A stretch of 64,000 bases of DNA, from assembly GCF_017873095.1 (NCBI RefSeq), contig NZ_JAGGJU010000001.1, positions 1 to 64,000 on the forward strand. The letters are read 5' to 3'. Source of the stretch: Heterorhizobium halophytocola. GTDB taxonomy: Bacteria; Pseudomonadota; Alphaproteobacteria; Rhizobiales; Rhizobiaceae. Below the pieces are notes generated by a model. It worked only from the letters and a program-made list of their open reading frames with translations. It made no database searches and was not told where the DNA came from. The translations under genes and the position numbers were made by a program. This document shows, piece after piece, positions 50,421-59,127 of the stretch. Each line of letters opens with the position of its first letter. Positions within the stretch are counted from its first letter, which is position 1.

Positions 50421-51409
50421 TGCGGGCGATCCAGATCGATCGCTATGGCGGACCGGAGGTTCTTGTCCGCCGGGAGCTCCCCGTCCCCGTCCCGAAGCCG
50501 GACGAAGTGCTCGTCAGGCTTGCCTATTCCGGCATCAATTTCATGGACGTCCACACCCGGCAGGGCAAATATGCGCGCTCGACGACCTATCCGCAGACGC
50601 TGCCGACGACGCTCGGCATCGAAGGTGTCGGCACGGTCGAGGCGGTGGGCGCAGAGGTCGCGGACTTCCGGCCCGGCGACCGGGTCGGCTATTGCCTCTG
50701 CTGGGGCAGCTATGCCGACTTCGCCACTGTCCCGGCCTGGCGCCTCATCCCCCTGCCCCCGGACCTGCCCTTCGACCGGGCCGTCGCCGCGATGTTTCAC
50801 GGCCTGACCGCCCATTACCTGGCAAACGATGTCGGCAAACTCGGTCCCGGCGTGACCTGCCTCGTCCACGCCGCCTCCGGCGGCATCGGCCAGATCCTGG
50901 TGCAGATGGGCGTGCGGCTGGGCGCCACCGTCTATGCCACGACGAGCACGCCGGAAAAGGCCGCGATTGCCAGAGGCCGGGGTGCTGCCGAGGTCGTCAC
51001 CTATGACAATGGCGGGTTTGCCGACCGGATGCGGGACGTGACCGGCGGGCGCGGTGTCGACGTCGTGTTCGATGCGATCGGCAAACCGACCCTGCGCGAC
51101 AGTTTCCGTGCCACCGCCAAGAAGGGGCTGGTCGTCGCCTATGGCAGCGTCGGCGGCAATGTGTCGGATCTCGACCCGATCGAGCTTGGCGAGGCCGGGT
51201 CATTGTTCCTGACCCGTCCGCGCCTGGCAGACCATCTGGATGACGTCGAAACCATCCGTCGCCGCGCCGCAGACATTTTCTGCGGCCTGCTCGACGGATC
51301 GCTGTCGATCGACATCGGCGGCCGGTTCAGCCTGGACGACGTCGAGGCGGCGCATAGCGATCTCGAGCATCGGCGCAATGTCGGCAAGCCGATCCTGAAG
51401 ATCGGCTGA
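50420..51409 (+). CDS. MDR-family quinone oxidoreductase-like enzyme
   Basis: A 329-residue zinc-free MDR protein. RAIQIDRYGGPEVLVRRELP and YSGINFMDVHTRQGKYARSTTYPQ open it, TTLGIEGVGTVEAVGAEVADFRPGDRVGYCL follows, and the NADP loop is VHAASGGIGQILVQMGVRLGATVYATTS. Its start codon overlaps the stop of the ICL-like gene (TGATG), so the two enzymes form one operon and probably act in a single pathway under the divergent LysR protein. Substrate unknown. Confidence 0.9.
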   Translation: MRAIQIDRYGGPEVLVRRELPVPVPKPDEVLVRLAYSGINFMDVHTRQGKYARSTTYPQTLPTTLGIEGVGTVEAVGAEVADFRPGDRVGYCLCWGSYADFATVPAWRLIPLPPDLPFDRAVAAMFHGLTAHYLANDVGKLGPGVTCLVHAASGGIGQILVQMGVRLGATVYATTSTPEKAAIARGRGAAEVVTYDNGGFADRMRDVTGGRGVDVVFDAIGKPTLRDSFRATAKKGLVVAYGSVGGNVSDLDPIELGEAGSLFLTRPRLADHLDDVETIRRRAADIFCGLLDGSLSIDIGGRFSLDDVEAAHSDLEHRRNVGKPILKIG

Positions 51410-51447
51410 CGGACGCGCTCGTCTGATCTCGCCGGGCGTTCAGCCGT

Positions 51448-52812
51448 TCACGCACCCAGCCGTTTCAACAGCCGTGCCCAGGCCTTCATGCCGGTGCGGA
51501 AGCTCGACAGGCGGAAGAACTCGTTGGGTGCGTGATAGTCCTCGTCGGAGGTGGCGAACGAGAAGAAGATCGCAGGCCTGCCAAGCACGCGGGAAAAGGC
51601 GCTGCCGATCGGCACCGTTGCGCCCATGGCGACCCGCAGCGGCTTTTCCCCGAGCAGCTCGCCCAGAATATCCTCGGCGATCCCAAGCGCCGGCAGGTCG
51701 GGATCGATGGCGAAAGCCTCCGAGCCCGGGCCATCGCTGTCGAAGGCGATGGAGAAGCCTGTCGGCAGGCGGGCGGTCAGGTGACGCTCGATCGCATCGA
51801 TGACGGCACGCGGCTTTTGCCCCGCGACCAACCGGCAGGTGATCTTGACGCTGGCGCTCGCCGGAATGACCGTCTTGGTACCCCGGCCCTGATAACCGCC
51901 TGAGATGCCGTTGAATTCGAGCGTCGGCTCCAGCCATTGCCGGACAAGCAGGCTGTCGCCGTCCACGATCGGGGCGTCCGCGATGCCGATATCGCGGTAA
52001 TAGGCCGCCGCATCGAAGCGGGCGGCGCCGATTGCCGCCAAGATCTTCGGATCGGGCGGCAGCGTGCCGTCATGGAAGCCGTCGACGGTGACGCGGCCGT
52101 CCGGGCCGTGCAGCGAGGCGATGAGGGCGGCAAGGGCAGCAATCGGGTTCGGCGCAGAACCGCCATGGCGACCGGAATGGAGGTCCTTCGAGGCCCCGGT
52201 GACGGTCACTTCGAGCGCGACATTGCCACGGCTTGCAACCGTCATCGACGGTCTGTCGGCCCGCCACATCGCACCGTCGGCCGACACCACGAGATCGCAG
52301 TCGAACTTTGCGCGGTAGGCCTCGAGCGTCGCCTCGAAATGCGGGCTGCCGCTTTCCTCCTCGCCCTCGACAAGCAGCTTCAGATTGACCGGCAGCCGGC
52401 CCTCGGTCTTCAGATAGGCCTCGGCGACCAGCACCGGGATCAGCAGCGGGCCCTTGTCGTCGGAGGCGCCGCGGGCATAGAGCCGGTCGTCGCGCAATGT
52501 CGGCTCGAAAGGTGGCGTCAGCCATTTCTCCAGCGGATCCGGCGGCTGCACGTCGTAATGGCCATAGACGAGAATGGTCGGCAGGGCCGGATCGGAGAGG
52601 ATCTCGCCATAGACGGCCGGATGACCACCGGTCTCCAGCCGCTCGACATTGTCAAAACCCGCCCGCGTCAGCCGCTCGGCCAGAAAAAGCGAGGCCTTGT
52701 CTATACCGTCGATAAAGGCCGGGTCGGTGGAGACGCTGGGGATCGCCGCATAGGCCTTCAGGTCGTCGAGCGCGGCATCGAAATGCGCTTCGAGATAGGT
52801 TTCGACGCTCAT
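51448..52812 (-). CDS. M20-family dipeptidase
   Basis: A 454-residue zinc dipeptidase/deacylase of the ArgE/DapE/CPG2 superfamily. Metal ligands are visible in VYGHYDVQPPDPLEKW (His85, Asp87), RGASDDKG (Asp118/119), the catalytic Glu pair in LLVEGEEESGS and the final FFSFATSDEDYHAPNEFFRL. The dimerisation lid lies between (SRGNVALEVTVTGASKDLHSG). It cleaves a dipeptide-like or N-acyl bond in the cytosol. The start overlaps the SDR stop (ATGA). It is the last gene of the reverse operon headed by the GntR gene. Confidence 0.92.
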   Translation of the reverse strand: MSVETYLEAHFDAALDDLKAYAAIPSVSTDPAFIDGIDKASLFLAERLTRAGFDNVERLETGGHPAVYGEILSDPALPTILVYGHYDVQPPDPLEKWLTPPFEPTLRDDRLYARGASDDKGPLLIPVLVAEAYLKTEGRLPVNLKLLVEGEEESGSPHFEATLEAYRAKFDCDLVVSADGAMWRADRPSMTVASRGNVALEVTVTGASKDLHSGRHGGSAPNPIAALAALIASLHGPDGRVTVDGFHDGTLPPDPKILAAIGAARFDAAAYYRDIGIADAPIVDGDSLLVRQWLEPTLEFNGISGGYQGRGTKTVIPASASVKITCRLVAGQKPRAVIDAIERHLTARLPTGFSIAFDSDGPGSEAFAIDPDLPALGIAEDILGELLGEKPLRVAMGATVPIGSAFSRVLGRPAIFFSFATSDEDYHAPNEFFRLSSFRTGMKAWARLLKRLGA

Positions 52813-53576
52813 TTGCCACCATCCACGCTGATCACCTGGCCCGATATCCAGCCGGCGTGATCGGAGGCAAAGAACATCACCATGGCGGCGATGTCGCTTG
52901 GCGCGCCGAGACGTTTGAGCGCGATATTGTCGAGCAACCGCTGCTGGCCCTCCGGCCCCATCGCTTCCCATTGCCGCTCGGTCGTCGGATTGGAGCGGAC
53001 GAAGCCCGGCGCGACATTGTTGACGGTGATGTTCCAAGCGCCGAGTTCATGGGCGAGTTGGCGCGTCAAGCCGATCTGGCCGGCCTTGGCGCTAGCATAG
53101 GCCTGGATGCCGGTCAGCGACACACCGAGCCCGGCACCGCTCGAGATGTTGACGATCCGGCCGGAACGCCGGCGCTTCATGCCAGGTGCCACGGCTTGCG
53201 CCATGTAGAAGGCGCCGGTCAGATTGACATCGAAGATCGCCCGCCAGTCGTCCTCGGAAACCTCCTCGATCGGCCGTCCGACCTGGCCGCGCACGCCACC
53301 GGCATTGTTTATGAGGATGTCGACGGCGCCCTCAGGCGCGCCTTTCTCGATACGGGCGATCGTCTGGTGAACCGCCTCGCGATTGGCAATGTCGAGATGA
53401 TATCCGGTCGCCTTGTCATGTCCGCAGAGCTTCACCGTCTCGTCCAGTCCGGCGGCATTGATATCGAGCACATGGACATGCGCGCCACGGCTGGCAAAGG
53501 CCATGGCGATCGACCGGCCGAAACCGTGCGCGGCACCCGTGACGACGACGGTCTTTCCGTCAAAGCCGATATTCAT
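52809..53576 (-). CDS. SDR-family oxidoreductase
   Basis: A 255-residue short-chain dehydrogenase. The NAD-binding TGAAHGFG (residues 13-20) is followed by NNAGG near 90, the catalytic Ser145/146 in IVNISSGAG, Tyr160 and Lys164 in QAYASAKAGQ, and the classical PGFVRSNPTTER. LDIN after the second beta strand favours NAD(H). It would oxidise or reduce a hydroxyl/keto group of the compound handled by the surrounding operon. Four-base overlaps with both neighbours (ATGA) give tight translational coupling. Confidence 0.92.
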   Translation of the reverse strand: MNIGFDGKTVVVTGAAHGFGRSIAMAFASRGAHVHVLDINAAGLDETVKLCGHDKATGYHLDIANREAVHQTIARIEKGAPEGAVDILINNAGGVRGQVGRPIEEVSEDDWRAIFDVNLTGAFYMAQAVAPGMKRRRSGRIVNISSGAGLGVSLTGIQAYASAKAGQIGLTRQLAHELGAWNITVNNVAPGFVRSNPTTERQWEAMGPEGQQRLLDNIALKRLGAPSDIAAMVMFFASDHAGWISGQVISVDGGK

Positions 53577-54589
53577 CGGGCGCTTCCTCCCAGTTCGGCG
53601 ATGTTTTCCAGTGCGAGAGGCCGCTTGCCCTCCTCGATCTCGTGGATCATCGCAATCAGGCGGGCAGCGAGCGGCGTCTCGAGCTTCACCTCGCGGCCGA
53701 TCTCGACCACCGGGCCGACCTGCGCATCGACTTCGGTCTTGCGCTTGCGCACCGCGAGATCGCGCCAGATGCCGGAATGGGATTTCGCCGACTTCCGGTT
53801 ATGCGCCACCATGTCGTCGAAGGACTTGTCGGTCTGTTCGGGCGGCGCCGTCGGCCCGAAGGCCGCGGGATCGAAACCGTCAAAGGCTTCCGGGCGGATA
53901 TTGCCGAGTGCCGCAACGGTCGCCACTTCCAGCGCGAGCTTGCGCAGCACCGGCCTGGCTGCGGGATTGTCGAGCACGTCAGCAATGCTGTCATCGGTGA
54001 GCGCCGTGCCGAAGAGCAGCGCGCCATAGATCAGCTTGCCCCAGAGATAGCCCCAGATATTGTCGGTCAGTATCGCCTTCGGCTCGAATGCCAGCATCAG
54101 CGTGTAGATCTCGGCGATCCGGTCGGTGGCGCTGCCGTCGAGTTCGCCGACGACGACGGCACCGTGGCCGCTATAGGTGACCTTGCCGGGCTCCAGATAG
54201 TCCGCGCCGAAATTGACGAAGCAGCCAATTACCCGGTGATCGCCGGCGATGCGGGCGATGTCGCGCTCGTTGAGCCCGTTCTGGGCCGAGACGATGTAAC
54301 CGTCGGAGGCGATGTGGTCGACCATGGCCTTCGCCGCTGCTTCCGTGTGATGCGCCTTGACGCAGAGGAAGCTGCGCTCGAATACGCCTTCCAGATCCTC
54401 GGGCAGGAAGGCCGGAGCCTTGACCGTGTCCTCGAAGATCGGCCCCGTGATCGTCAGCCCCTTCGCGTTGATCGCGTCGACATGCGCCTGCACATTGTCG
54501 ACGAAGACGACCTCATGGCCGGCGCGAACGAAGGCCGCGCCAAGCGTGCCGCCGATGGCGCCGGCGCCCCAGATCAGGATCGGTGACAT
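53573..54589 (-). CDS. Ketopantoate-reductase-like protein (ApbA/PanE family)
   Basis: A 338-residue NAD(P)-dependent 2-ketoacid reductase homologue. The NAD-binding ILIWGAGAIGGTLGAAFVRAGHEVVFVD (Gly8-Gly13) starts it. Mid-sequence SAQNGLNERDIARIAGDHRVIGCFVNFGADYLEPG includes the usual N-G, and the lysine region TDNIWGYLWGKLIYGALLFGTAL matches the PanE catalytic Lys. It sits in a catabolic operon rather than with pan genes, so a related 2-keto acid is the more likely substrate than ketopantoate. It overlaps both neighbours by one to four bases. Confidence 0.87.
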   Translation of the reverse strand: MSPILIWGAGAIGGTLGAAFVRAGHEVVFVDNVQAHVDAINAKGLTITGPIFEDTVKAPAFLPEDLEGVFERSFLCVKAHHTEAAAKAMVDHIASDGYIVSAQNGLNERDIARIAGDHRVIGCFVNFGADYLEPGKVTYSGHGAVVVGELDGSATDRIAEIYTLMLAFEPKAILTDNIWGYLWGKLIYGALLFGTALTDDSIADVLDNPAARPVLRKLALEVATVAALGNIRPEAFDGFDPAAFGPTAPPEQTDKSFDDMVAHNRKSAKSHSGIWRDLAVRKRKTEVDAQVGPVVEIGREVKLETPLAARLIAMIHEIEEGKRPLALENIAELGGSAR

Positions 54590-55290
54590 CAGGCCCAGTC
54601 CCCTTCCAGCAGCGCGCGCGTCTCCTCGATCGCGATATCCCAGATCGCCAGCATGTCCTCGTCCGGCCGCTCGTAGTAGCCGCCGAAATTGCCGTCGCCG
54701 AGATAGTCCTTGATGGCCTTCGGCGCGAGATAGCGCATCCGGGCAAGGTCGATCATCGGCTTCTGCTGGCTGGGCTGGACGACGCCCTCAAGCCGGGTCC
54801 AGGGGAAATTCTCCATCCACGAGGCGTGGCTCGCGACGGGATCGATCGCCTGCACCTTGGCAAAGGTCTTCGGCGCGTTCCACCAGTTGTGGAATTTGAC
54901 CGCGCAGTCGGGATTGTCGACCATCCACTCGCCGGCAAAGCTGCCGGCCGGCTGGTTGCCGCCATGGCCATTGACGATCAGGATGCGGCGAAAACCCTGG
55001 GCGCGCAGGCCGTCGAGGATGTCGCGGATGATCCGGATATAGGTGTCCTGGCGCAGGCTGATCGTGCCCGGATAGGCGGAAAAATAGGGCGTGATGCCGT
55101 AGGGCACGACCGGGAAGACCGGGATGCCGAGCGGCTCGGCCGCATCGAGCGCGATCTTTTCCGCCAGGATCGAATCCGTCGACAGCGACAGTCCCGCATG
55201 CTGCTCGGTGCAGCCGAGCGGCAGGATGGCGCGGTCGTCGGTCTTCAGAAAGGCCTCGATCTGCTGCCAGTTACGCTCCGATACTTTCAT
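54589..55290 (-). CDS. Creatininase-family amidohydrolase
   Basis: A 233-residue metal-dependent amidohydrolase. Ligand motifs typical of the family are PLGCTEQHAGLSLSTDS (Glu29, His31, Asp39) and VNGHGGNQPA (His109, with HGGN). Creatininases open cyclic amides such as creatinine, and relatives act on formamides or mycofactocin-type peptides. Without creatinase or sarcosine genes nearby, creatinine itself is not supported. ATG 55290 is preferred to the in-frame TTG 55299. It precedes the ketopantoate-reductase-like gene with overlapping stop and start. Confidence 0.9.
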   Translation of the reverse strand: MKVSERNWQQIEAFLKTDDRAILPLGCTEQHAGLSLSTDSILAEKIALDAAEPLGIPVFPVVPYGITPYFSAYPGTISLRQDTYIRIIRDILDGLRAQGFRRILIVNGHGGNQPAGSFAGEWMVDNPDCAVKFHNWWNAPKTFAKVQAIDPVASHASWMENFPWTRLEGVVQPSQQKPMIDLARMRYLAPKAIKDYLGDGNFGGYYERPDEDMLAIWDIAIEETRALLEGDWA

Positions 55291-55313
55291 GGTCTCCAAG
55301 CCTTTCTCGTCTT

Positions 55314-56342
55314 TCAGACTTTTTCGTCCGGCGATGCGGTCGTCGCATCCGCCGCTGCGGATTTCGATGGGTCCTGCGCCATGCCGACGCCGGTCGCGCG
55401 CACGATCGGCACGATGACCCGCTCGATGTCGGCGACATCGGGGGCATGCCGGTATTCGATCGAGGTGACCGCCGGCGAAAGGCTGCCGAGCACGCTTTCG
55501 GCGCCTGAGGCATAGATGACGACGGTCGCCGCCTTCACCACCTCGGCCAGATCCGCCGCATCGACGGTCGTGCCGACGAGGTCGCTGACATGCGGGGCGA
55601 AGCGCTGCACGCCGCTCTTCATGATCGGCAGAAATTCCGGAAAGCGCGAGACGATGGCGATCCGCGACAGCGAATCCAGCGAGGCAAGCGCCCGGCGCGT
55701 CTCTTCCGACGGGGTGAAGGCGATCGTCACCACCCGGGTATTGGGCACCAGCGCCGTCACCTCCCGCTGCCGGTTGGCGAAGGTGACGGCAAGGTCGGCG
55801 GAATTGGTGAGCGCGCGCACCTCCGCATCGCGCTGGAGGGCGGCCACCGTCACCGGCTCCACCGTCACGTCGCGGCCGAGCCTGGCGGCAATCACCCGCG
55901 CATAGCTGGCCGTCGCCTGCTGGAACAGGCCGATCATCACGATCCTCAGCCGCGGCCCCACGCTTTCACGGTAGTAGACGCGGGCGCTGATCAGCGAGAT
56001 CAGTTCGCCGGGACGAATGCCGAGCGCCCGGCTCTCGTCGATCATCGCATCGATCTGGCGATGCAGGCCGCTGGCGTCCGGCCGTCCGGCAAGGCGTGCC
56101 GTCCGGCTATCGGCGACGAAGGTGCCCGCCCCCGGCCGCGTCTCGATCAGGCCGGCCGCCTTCAGCTCGGCATAGACCTGGCTCACCGTCATCGGCGCCA
56201 CCCCGATCGTCTCGGCCAGCTCGCGCACCGACGGCAGCATTTCCCCGGCGACCAGATCGCCGCCGGCGATGCCGTATTCGATGAGCCCGAGCAGCTGGGT
56301 TTTCAGCGGCACCGGCAGATCGCGATCGACGAAGAATTCCAT
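55314..56342 (-). CDS. GntR-family regulator with a YhcF/solute-binding-like effector domain
   Basis: A 342-residue regulator. Residues about 8-76 are the GntR winged helix (LKTQLLGLIEYGIAGGDLVAGEMLPSVRELAETIGVAPMTVSQVYAELKAAGLIETRPGAG). The remainder, from about residue 85, looks like a two-lobed ligand-binding domain (VMIGLFQQATASYARVIAARLG, DLAVTFANRQREVTALVPNTRVVTIAF). It probably senses the imported compound. It is the first gene of the reverse operon and divergent from the ABC importer, so it can control both arms. Confidence 0.88.
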   Translation of the reverse strand: MEFFVDRDLPVPLKTQLLGLIEYGIAGGDLVAGEMLPSVRELAETIGVAPMTVSQVYAELKAAGLIETRPGAGTFVADSRTARLAGRPDASGLHRQIDAMIDESRALGIRPGELISLISARVYYRESVGPRLRIVMIGLFQQATASYARVIAARLGRDVTVEPVTVAALQRDAEVRALTNSADLAVTFANRQREVTALVPNTRVVTIAFTPSEETRRALASLDSLSRIAIVSRFPEFLPIMKSGVQRFAPHVSDLVGTTVDAADLAEVVKAATVVIYASGAESVLGSLSPAVTSIEYRHAPDVADIERVIVPIVRATGVGMAQDPSKSAAADATTASPDEKV

Positions 56343-56529
56343 GGGGCTCCGCAGCGGGTTAGTGTTCTACTTCTCTAGGACAGCAATCCTGCTTTTCGCT
56401 GGGGCGCCTGTCAAGCGCCTGCAAGACACCCCGCAAATGTAAGATTCCGGCAGTTGACAGGTCCGGGATCGCGTGAAATCGTTACAGCCAACAAGAACAG
56501 TTCACGATAGAACTCATAAGGGGAATGTG

Positions 56530-58107
56530 ATGAAAACCTTCGCTCGCGCGGCGTTGACGGCCGCCCTTGTCCTCAGTGCCGGCGTCTCGGCCCATGCCAT
56601 CGAACGCGGCGGCACGCTGACCTATGGTCGCTATGCCGACAGCCTGTTCCTCGATCCGGTGCTGAACGATGCCAATGTCGACATCTGGATCCTGTCCAAC
56701 CTCTACGACACCCTGCTTTTACCGACCGACGACGGCAAGGACGTCAAGCCCGGTCTTGCCAGCGAATACAAGATGGCCGACGACGGCATGAGCATCGCGC
56801 TCACCCTGCGCGACGGCATCAAGTTTTCCGACGGCTCGCCGATCACGGCCTCCGACGTCGTCTGGTCGCTGAAGCGGGCGACGAAGAAGGACAACGGCAT
56901 CTGGGGCTTCATGGTCGACTCGATCGACGACATCGTGGCCGACGGCGACACCAAGGTGACGATCAAGCTGAAGCATCCCGATCCCGCGATCCTTGCAGCC
57001 CTCACGGTGTTCAACACCGCGATCATGCCGCAGAAGGCCTTCGAGGCCGCCAAGGGCACGACCGACGAGGAGAAGGCCAAGGATTTCGGCACCCATCCGG
57101 TCGGCTCCGGCGCCTTCATGCTGAAATCCTGGGATCGCGGCTCGGTGATGAAGCTGGTGAAGAACCCCTATTACTGGGCCAAGGGCGAGGACGGCCAGCC
57201 GCTGCCCTATCTCGACGAGGTCGACTTCCCGGTCATTCCGGATGATGCGACCCGCATCCTGAAGCTCGGTTCCGGCGAACTGGATGGCGCGGAATTCATC
57301 CCCTATTCGCGCGTGGCGGAACTCAAGGGCTCCGCCGCCGTCGACATGGAGCTCTTCCCGTCGACCCGCGTGCAATACGTGACGATGAACGTCCGCCCCG
57401 AGATCGACGGCAAGAAGAACCCGCTGTCCGACGTCAAGGTGCGCCAGGCGATGAACTACGCCATCAACAAGCAGGCGATCATCCAGATCGTCACGCATGG
57501 CGTGGGCACGCCGCAGACCTCCTACATGTCGACCGCCACGCCGCTGCATGCCGGCGACCAGCCGCTCTACCCCTACGACCTGGAAAAGGCCAAGTCGCTG
57601 ATGAAGGAGAGCGGCTATCCGGACGGCTTCTCGACCAGCATTCTCGTGCTTGCCGGCAACCAGGACCAGATCAGCATCTCGACCGCCCTGCAGCAGATGC
57701 TCGGCCAGATCGGCGTCAAGCTCGACCTGCAGCAGGTCGACAATGCGACGCTGACCCAGCAGTACCGCGAGGGCAAGTTCGTCATGCGCAATGCCGCCTG
57801 GACGGACGACATCGCCGATCCGAACGAGATCACCTCCTATTTCGCCTATTCGCCGAATATCGACGCCCTGCATACCGGCTGGAATAGCGAGGAGGCCGAC
57901 ACACTCTTCGAAGCCTCGCAGAAGGAAATGGATGGCGCCAAGCGGGCCGAGGAATACGCCAGGATCCAGGAGATATTCAACACCACCGGCCCGACCCTGC
58001 CGCTCTACGAGACGCCCTATCCGGTGGCGCTATCGAAGAAGGTGCACGGCTTCCTGCAGATCCCGCTCGGCAACAACATCTTTTCCGGCGCCTGGAAAGA
58101 CAAGTAA
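56530..58107 (+). CDS. Extracellular solute-binding protein, peptide ABC importer (family 5)
   Basis: A 525-residue periplasmic binding protein with a cleavable signal peptide (MKTFARAALTAALVLSAGV, cleavage near 23). It has the SBP_bac_5 landmarks GGTLTYGRYADSLFLDPVLNDANVDIWILSNLYDTLL, LRDGIKFSDGSPITASDVVWSLKR, GSGAFMLKSWDRGS, YVTMNVRPEIDGKKNPLSDVKVRQAMNYAINK and EEYARIQEIFNTTGPTLPLYE. Such proteins bind di- and oligopeptides or related amides. GGGGAATGTG precedes the start. A hairpin with a T-run separates it from the permease, as often found where the binding protein is made in excess. Confidence 0.92.
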   Translation: MKTFARAALTAALVLSAGVSAHAIERGGTLTYGRYADSLFLDPVLNDANVDIWILSNLYDTLLLPTDDGKDVKPGLASEYKMADDGMSIALTLRDGIKFSDGSPITASDVVWSLKRATKKDNGIWGFMVDSIDDIVADGDTKVTIKLKHPDPAILAALTVFNTAIMPQKAFEAAKGTTDEEKAKDFGTHPVGSGAFMLKSWDRGSVMKLVKNPYYWAKGEDGQPLPYLDEVDFPVIPDDATRILKLGSGELDGAEFIPYSRVAELKGSAAVDMELFPSTRVQYVTMNVRPEIDGKKNPLSDVKVRQAMNYAINKQAIIQIVTHGVGTPQTSYMSTATPLHAGDQPLYPYDLEKAKSLMKESGYPDGFSTSILVLAGNQDQISISTALQQMLGQIGVKLDLQQVDNATLTQQYREGKFVMRNAAWTDDIADPNEITSYFAYSPNIDALHTGWNSEEADTLFEASQKEMDGAKRAEEYARIQEIFNTTGPTLPLYETPYPVALSKKVHGFLQIPLGNNIFSGAWKDK

Positions 58108-58124
58108 GCTGCTCTCAACCACCT

Positions 58125-58164
58125 GTCGCGCGGATATCTGTCAGGTCGTCCGCGCGACCTTTTT
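58125..58164 (+). terminator. Hairpin with T-run between binding-protein and permease genes (attenuator)
   Basis: GTCGCGCGGA (58125-58134) pairs with TCCGCGCGAC (58149-58158), followed by CCTTTTT. A partial terminator here would lower expression of the downstream permeases relative to the binding protein. Confidence 0.78.
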
Positions 58165-58188
58165 GCCTCGGGATGCCGGAGAGCCTTC

Positions 58189-59127
58189 TTGCACCTATTG
58201 AGTTTCATCCTCCGCCGCCTGCTGCAGATGATCCCCACGATCATCTTCATCTTCGTGGTGACCTTCGTGCTGGTCCGGCTTTTGCCGGGCGATCCGGCAA
58301 GCGCCATGATCGGCGACAGGGCGCTTGATGCCGACGTGACCCGGATCAATCACCAGCTCGGGCTCGACAAGCCGCTGCCCGTCCAGTTCCTCTATTATGT
58401 CGAGCGCATCGTTACCGGTGACCTTGGCGATTCCATCGCGCTGAAGCTGCCGGTCACGACGCTGATCGCGCAGCGCCTGCCCGTTACCTTGTTGATGACG
58501 GCGATGGCAGCCGTGATCGCTCTCGTGCTCGCCGTTCCGCTGGCCTTCGTCGCGGCGCTGCGGCGCGACAGCATTGCCGACAACGCCATTCGCGGCGCCT
58601 TCCAGGTGGGCCTGTCCATGCCGGTCTTCTATGTCGGCATCATCCTGCTCACCGTCTTTGCCGCACAGTTCAAGATCTTTCCGGTCGGCGGCTATGGCGA
58701 GACCGTCACGGAACATCTCTACCATCTCTTCCTGCCGTCGCTGACGCTGGCGCTCAGCCTCTCGGCGATCCTGATGCGCAATCTGCGGGCCTCGGTGATC
58801 GCGGTGATGAATGCCGAATATGTCGACTTCGCCGCCGCCAAGGGGCTTCGCTCCACCGTCATCCTCTACCGCCATATCCTGCGCAACGCGCTGATCTCGA
58901 CCGTCACGCTGTTCGGCCTGCAGATCGGCACCATGCTCGGCGGCGCCGTGGTGACGGAAACCGTGTTTGCCGTGCCGGGCGCCGGGCGCCTGCTGATCGA
59001 CAGCATCTTCGGCCGCGACTATCCGGTGCTGCAGGGACTGACGATCACGCTCGCCGTGCTGGTCTCGATCACCTTCCTGCTGACCGACATCTTCCAGGCC
59101 TGGCTCGATCCGAGGGTGGCGCGATGA
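58189..59127 (+). CDS. Peptide ABC transporter permease (DppB-like)
   Basis: A 312-residue inner-membrane protein with six helices and the inner-membrane loop signature ERxxxx(E/A)AA-x-x-x-G (here AEYVDFAAAKGLRSTVILYRHILRNAL). The opening HLLSFILRRLLQMIPTIIFIF and DPASAMIGDRALDADVTRINHQLGLDKPLPVQFLYYVERI are typical of DppB. It starts at TTG 58189, with GGAGAG eight bases upstream, because no ATG fits. Overlaps the next permease gene by four bases. Confidence 0.93.
   Translation: MHLLSFILRRLLQMIPTIIFIFVVTFVLVRLLPGDPASAMIGDRALDADVTRINHQLGLDKPLPVQFLYYVERIVTGDLGDSIALKLPVTTLIAQRLPVTLLMTAMAAVIALVLAVPLAFVAALRRDSIADNAIRGAFQVGLSMPVFYVGIILLTVFAAQFKIFPVGGYGETVTEHLYHLFLPSLTLALSLSAILMRNLRASVIAVMNAEYVDFAAAKGLRSTVILYRHILRNALISTVTLFGLQIGTMLGGAVVTETVFAVPGAGRLLIDSIFGRDYPVLQGLTITLAVLVSITFLLTDIFQAWLDPRVAR

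Noticed and set aside
54589-55290. True creatininase of a creatinine pathway
   Set aside because: No creatinase, sarcosine oxidase or related genes nearby; only family membership is supported.
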